Source: Tritrichomonas musculus
Taxonomy: Eukaryota > Parabasalia > Tritrichomonadida > Tritrichomonadidae
Assembly (NCBI GenBank): GCA_039105265.1
Contig: JAPFFF010000012.1
Span: 930,001-994,000, forward strand
Length of the DNA: 64,000 bases
Direction: 5' to 3'
Notes under the pieces: model-generated
Seen by the model: only the letters and a program-made list of their open reading frames with translations
What the model was told of the DNA's origin: nothing
Databases searched by the model: none
Translations under genes and position numbers: made by a program
In this document: positions 61,701 to 64,000 of the stretch, one piece after another
Layout: every line of letters starts with the position of its first letter
Numbering within the stretch: the stretch's first letter is position 1

Positions 61701-64000
61701 TCTTTCAATGATTGGCAAGACATAAAAGATTTATGTCCAATGCTTTTAACTGTTCTTGGAAAACTCATTCTTGTCAATGACGAACAGTTTGAAAAAGCTC
61801 TATCTTTTATTGTTTTCACTGAGGAAGGAATCGTTATTTCTTCAAGTGATTCGCATCCTTTAAATGTGCCTTCATCAATCGTTTCGATTGAAGAAGGAAT
61901 TGTTATTTGCTTAAGAGATGTACAATTAGCAAAGCAATCTTTTTTAATCATCTTTATTGATGATGGAATTGCAATTTGACATAATGAAGTGCATTCTTTG
62001 AATGATTCAGCTTCAAGTAAAACAATTGAACTAGGAATATTGACTTTTTTAATAAAAAAGCATCCATAAAAAGCTTTACTATCAATTTTTGTTGCACTTT
62101 TTGGTATTGTTACAATTTCTATTGTTCGAGGCAAATAGAAAGAGTCACTGAATTTAATTTCAGAAGATTTCAAAGGCCTTGCCTTTTCAAATGCTGAGTA
62201 ATATGAAGCTTTCTCTTTTTGTGGGTAAGGTTTTTTTTCTGTAACTGATTCTGATCTTGATTCTTCTTCTGATTCTGACTCTTCTTCTATATACTTAGCT
62301 TTCTCCTTTTTCATTGGTTTGGTATTTTTAGCATCGCCACTCATTTTTATTTGTGCGATTGTCTTCACTTTCGGATCAATGATCAAATGCTTCATAGAAA
62401 GACATTCATCGAATGAATCATTTTCAGTATTTGTTGAATACGGATCAATTGTTAATTCGGTTAATGATGTACATGCTTTAAATGCTTCGTGACCAATGTT
62501 TTTAACTGTGTTTGGAATGATTATTTTGGCCAATGATGTGCAATGTGCAAAAGCTTTGTCATTGATAATTTTGACTGACAAAGGAATCGTTATTTCACTG
62601 AGTGATCTGCACCCGTTAAACATTCCTCTCTCAATGGTTGCCATTGATGTCGGTATCGCAATTGAGTCCAATAATGAACAATCAGAAAAACAGGATTCTC
62701 CAATCGATTCCATAACAGATGGGATTTCAATCCGCTTCAAAGAAGAACAGCCAGAAAATGAACCTTGGCCAATCGAAGAGACAGAAGGAGGAATTTCAAT
62801 CTCTTTAATCGAACTACAGCCAGTAAAGGAGCCATTTCCTATCGATACAACAGAGATAGGAATAATCACAGTTGTCAATGAGATGCAATTTTTAAAGATG
62901 AAATCATTCACATTTGAAAATGAATCATCAAATTCAGCTAAATAAATATTTGGATATTTTTCAAAAGTGACTTTTTTGCCTTCAATTTCTGTCACTAAAA
63001 CACCAATTTTAATCTTTTTCAGCTTCGATTTTTGAGTGCTGGAAATGATGTTATAAATGGCCTGAAAACTTTTTAATGGATATTTTATTTGAATCAAAAT
63101 TTCATCAAATTGATTCAATGCATTTAATAATTCTGATGAATCAAGAGAGCGACGTTTATACAAGTTTTCAACAGCATTTGAAAGAAGATGAATTTCTTTA
63201 ATATCACCAAATTTTTCTTTCGAATTTTTGAATGGAACTTCAATGAAATATTTTGAATCTTCTTCAAATTCCAATTCTGAAAAGTACTGAAAAAGTTGGT
63301 TAAGCTTTGTGAAACTTTTGTCAGCCTTCTTTTCGTCAGAAGAACTTGAAAGGAGACTAGAAACAAATATTTTTTGTGATTGCAAAGGTAAATCATTGAA
63401 TTTTTGAATGGTCAAATTTTTATCAAATTTTTTCATTGTTTTTAAAATCATCTTGGCACTTTTTGGATCACCATCTTTTGGACTTTTTTCATATTCACTT
63501 AAAGACTCTTCTAAAAGTGCCAATCTTTCTTGAAGTGAACTTATTTCTTCATTTTTCTTTGAAATTTCATCGTCAAATTTTTTTTCAATTTTTTGTTGCT
63601 GCTTTTGAAGCTCATCTTTCAATTGCTGGTTCTGAGTTTTAAAGAATGACATCTTCTGTTGAAATATTCTATCTTTCCTTTGCATTTGTTCATATAATTT
63701 TGAAATTTCATCTTCTTCACTTTTTGAATGGGACTCATTAAGATTGAAATTGTCGTTTATATCATCTGTATAGCACAAAATTTCATCAACATCAACGTCT
63801 TCCAAATAATATTTGTTCATATCTTCTTCTGAATCGTCTTTATCGTCAGGAGTTGCATCATCGTAAATATCAAATACTGAACTTTCAATATTAAATGCTA
63901 GCTTGTTGTAAATTTCTTCAAAAGTGGGACGATCCTTTGGATTTCTCGTCCAACATTGCATAACTAGCTTTTTTAATGCCGGCTTTACAGGAACTGTAAA
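58742..64000 (-). CDS. TKL-type kinase with coiled coil and BspA-like LRRs, N-terminus off the window
   Basis: The frame is open to the right edge: 13 more codons precede the ATG at 63961 and read FTVPVKPALKKLV, continuing into MQCWTRNPKDRPTFEEIYNK, the last subdomain of a tyrosine-kinase-like (TKL) kinase. So most of the kinase lies beyond 64000. Next are an acidic linker, a coiled coil (about 85-155 counted from that ATG), a connector (LNQFDEILIQIKYPLKS) and about 1350 residues of BspA-type LRRs (for example SSLKEVKIPSSVLSIKD) broken by charged spacers such as KKEKRKPNKSKRN. A 669-bp block occurs twice. It is likely a cytosolic signalling protein in which the LRRs choose partners. The left end at 58742 is a normal stop. 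Confidence 0.9.
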   Translation of the reverse strand, partial: FTVPVKPALKKLVMQCWTRNPKDRPTFEEIYNKLAFNIESSVFDIYDDATPDDKDDSEEDMNKYYLEDVDVDEILCYTDDINDNFNLNESHSKSEEDEISKLYEQMQRKDRIFQQKMSFFKTQNQQLKDELQKQQQKIEKKFDDEISKKNEEISSLQERLALLEESLSEYEKSPKDGDPKSAKMILKTMKKFDKNLTIQKFNDLPLQSQKIFVSSLLSSSSDEKKADKSFTKLNQLFQYFSELEFEEDSKYFIEVPFKNSKEKFGDIKEIHLLSNAVENLYKRRSLDSSELLNALNQFDEILIQIKYPLKSFQAIYNIISSTQKSKLKKIKIGVLVTEIEGKKVTFEKYPNIYLAEFDDSFSNVNDFIFKNCISLTTVIIPISVVSIGNGSFTGCSSIKEIEIPPSVSSIGQGSFSGCSSLKRIEIPSVMESIGESCFSDCSLLDSIAIPTSMATIERGMFNGCRSLSEITIPLSVKIINDKAFAHCTSLAKIIIPNTVKNIGHEAFKACTSLTELTIDPYSTNTENDSFDECLSMKHLIIDPKVKTIAQIKMSGDAKNTKPMKKEKAKYIEEESESEEESRSESVTEKKPYPQKEKASYYSAFEKARPLKSSEIKFSDSFYLPRTIEIVTIPKSATKIDSKAFYGCFFIKKVNIPSSIVLLEAESFKECTSLCQIAIPSSIKMIKKDCFANCTSLKQITIPSSIETIDEGTFKGCESLEEITIPSSVKTIKDRAFSNCSSLTRMSFPRTVKSIGHKSFMSCQSLKEIELDPNSTEMESDSFIGCVSFEHLIINSKIKEIKRYFINSLFKTLDQIDDEKEKKSDSYLSKYDNKKSKRKSEMVFKSSISYSMPKIREITIPDSVVTIENRAFYGADLFKITIPSSVTKIDDESFKKCSSLTEIVIPPSVKSIGNECFSRCSSLKQITIDLLQTKIDKNTFLNCGSLKHMIIAPTVKMIDQNYFKIIIGDQIEEKVEIKPEPKVFTSGIYKKRKKSSSEYEEESGSEKEESSESRSEVQYDYKYSAKKPYSSIESNNGPFVITHVTIPDSVTIIKEKAFYAFSSLEEIDIPSSITSIEEGTFSKCSSLKEVKIPSSVLSIKDRAFSDCSSLSKVDISNTVKSIGHESFKGCTSLSTITIDPYSTNIEPDSFAGCQITTLNISSGVKVIKKYNYNQFFIGDTKEEEKNKKDKDEDKDKDIGNKKEKRKPNKSKRNLRTITIPSTVTSIENEGFSGCTALEEITIPSSVTSIGKNAFKDCTSLNQIDMQSTITIIGESAFENCTSLYSLTIPSSVTSIGANSFKGCTSLNKIDLQAAITSINESSFEGCTSLSSLTIPSSVTSIRANSFKGCKSLRKIEMPSTLAFFGKDCFYKCSSLEEFVVLSPPPTKLVKEKSSSLSRNNLYSKSVPQIVIPSSVSAIEEEVFSKCTSIKRVLIPSSVKALKSKAFEGCSSLSVISIDSSLTSIDKECFSGCSSLVEIAIPSIDSIKEGTFSKCSSLKEVKIPSSVLSIKDRAFSDCSSLSKVDISNTVKSIGHESFKGCTSLSTINIDPYSTNIEPDSFAGCQITTVNISSGVKVIKKYNYNQFFIGDTKEEEKNKKDKDEDKGKDSENKKEKRKPNKSKRNLRTITIPSTVTSIENEGFSGCTALEEITIPSSVTSIGKNAFKDCTSLNQIDMQSTITIIGESAFENCPSLYSLTIPSSVTSIGANALKGCTSLTSLSIPNSLKSSKLGVKKELFDDDSKSVHKKKVKKKD
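58882..60780. repeat. Two 669-bp coding blocks, 1230 bp apart
   Basis: 58882-59550 and 60112-60780 align without gaps at an offset of 1230 bases (410 codons), with about a dozen differences by eye. Both encode LRRs plus the charged spacer with KKDKDEDK. Surrounding LRRs are much more different. Confidence 0.85.

Noticed and set aside
1-64000. CRISPR arrays, operons or bacterial promoters
   Set aside because: The tandem repeats lack unique spacers, genes are separate and eukaryotic in type, and only the HipA-like protein is bacterial in character.
1-64000. Polinton/Maverick or retrovirus-like elements, which are common in trichomonads
   Set aside because: No capsid, polymerase, integrase or reverse transcriptase-like coding was recognised; all mobile elements seen are plain DNA transposons or their short derivatives.

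Overview
The window looks like nuclear DNA of a trichomonad (Parabasalia), most likely a Tritrichomonas-type species. It is strongly AT-rich, and most of its intact genes are single open frames; the ankyrin locus at 31588-34115 is the one that may be split. Several starts lie 5-20 bases after a TCA-type initiator (Inr) as known from Trichomonas vaginalis. The gene content is typical of the group: BspA-like leucine-rich repeat (LRR) giants, BTB-like/DUF3447/ankyrin proteins, a kinase with Sel1 repeats, a PP1-like phosphatase, a class I phosphatidylinositol transfer protein, a longin R-SNARE, a histidine acid phosphatase and many small TA-, TAA- or TTAA-flanked DNA transposons. The species is an inference; no rRNA or tRNA gene was found to test it.

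Layout. 1-395 holds a broken coding remnant, then 2.4 kb of AT-rich DNA. A PP1/PP2A-like phosphatase lies at 2.8-4.3 kb. From 4.7 to 18.8 kb is a transposon-rich zone: short inverted-repeat elements, a complete-looking 4.1 kb Myb/DDE transposon (7697-11803) with TA target duplications, and a graveyard of pogo-like, mariner and Harbinger-like remnants, ending in a 65-bp tandem repeat. From 19.6 to 29.6 kb is a gene-dense block: phosphatidylinositol transfer protein, 1475-aa BspA-like LRR protein, R-SNARE, histidine acid phosphatase, and a BTB-like/coiled-coil/F5-8C protein. From 30.8 to 34.1 kb come a foldback element and a DUF3447/ankyrin gene whose ankyrin units are separated by AT-rich spacers. 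A HipA-like kinase of bacterial type lies at 34.5-35.9 kb. From 36.1 to 41.1 kb lies a broken BTB-like/BspA gene plus a partial duplicate, each interrupted by a different transposon at the same upstream position. A 1333-aa kinase/Sel1 protein (41.6-45.6 kb) is flanked on both sides by arrays of one 50-bp repeat family. After 45.6 kb come AT-rich DNA, an 823-bp non-autonomous element and an 83-aa gene, then a double-BTB-like/DUF3447/ankyrin giant, an importin-like helical repeat protein, and a kinase-LRR protein that runs off the right edge.

How the genes relate. Nothing suggests operons. The common themes are membrane and phosphoinositide traffic (lipid transfer protein, R-SNARE, possible importin), phosphorylation (PP1-like phosphatase, two kinase fusions, HipA-like kinase), and large repeat proteins whose paralogous repeat blocks are being homogenised. 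A BTB-like N-terminal module is reused in front of F5/8C, LRR and ankyrin C-termini. The most interesting items are the bacterial-type HipA-like kinase, the ankyrin units separated at one repeat phase, and the paired insertion sites that show how two transposons landed upstream of paralogous genes.
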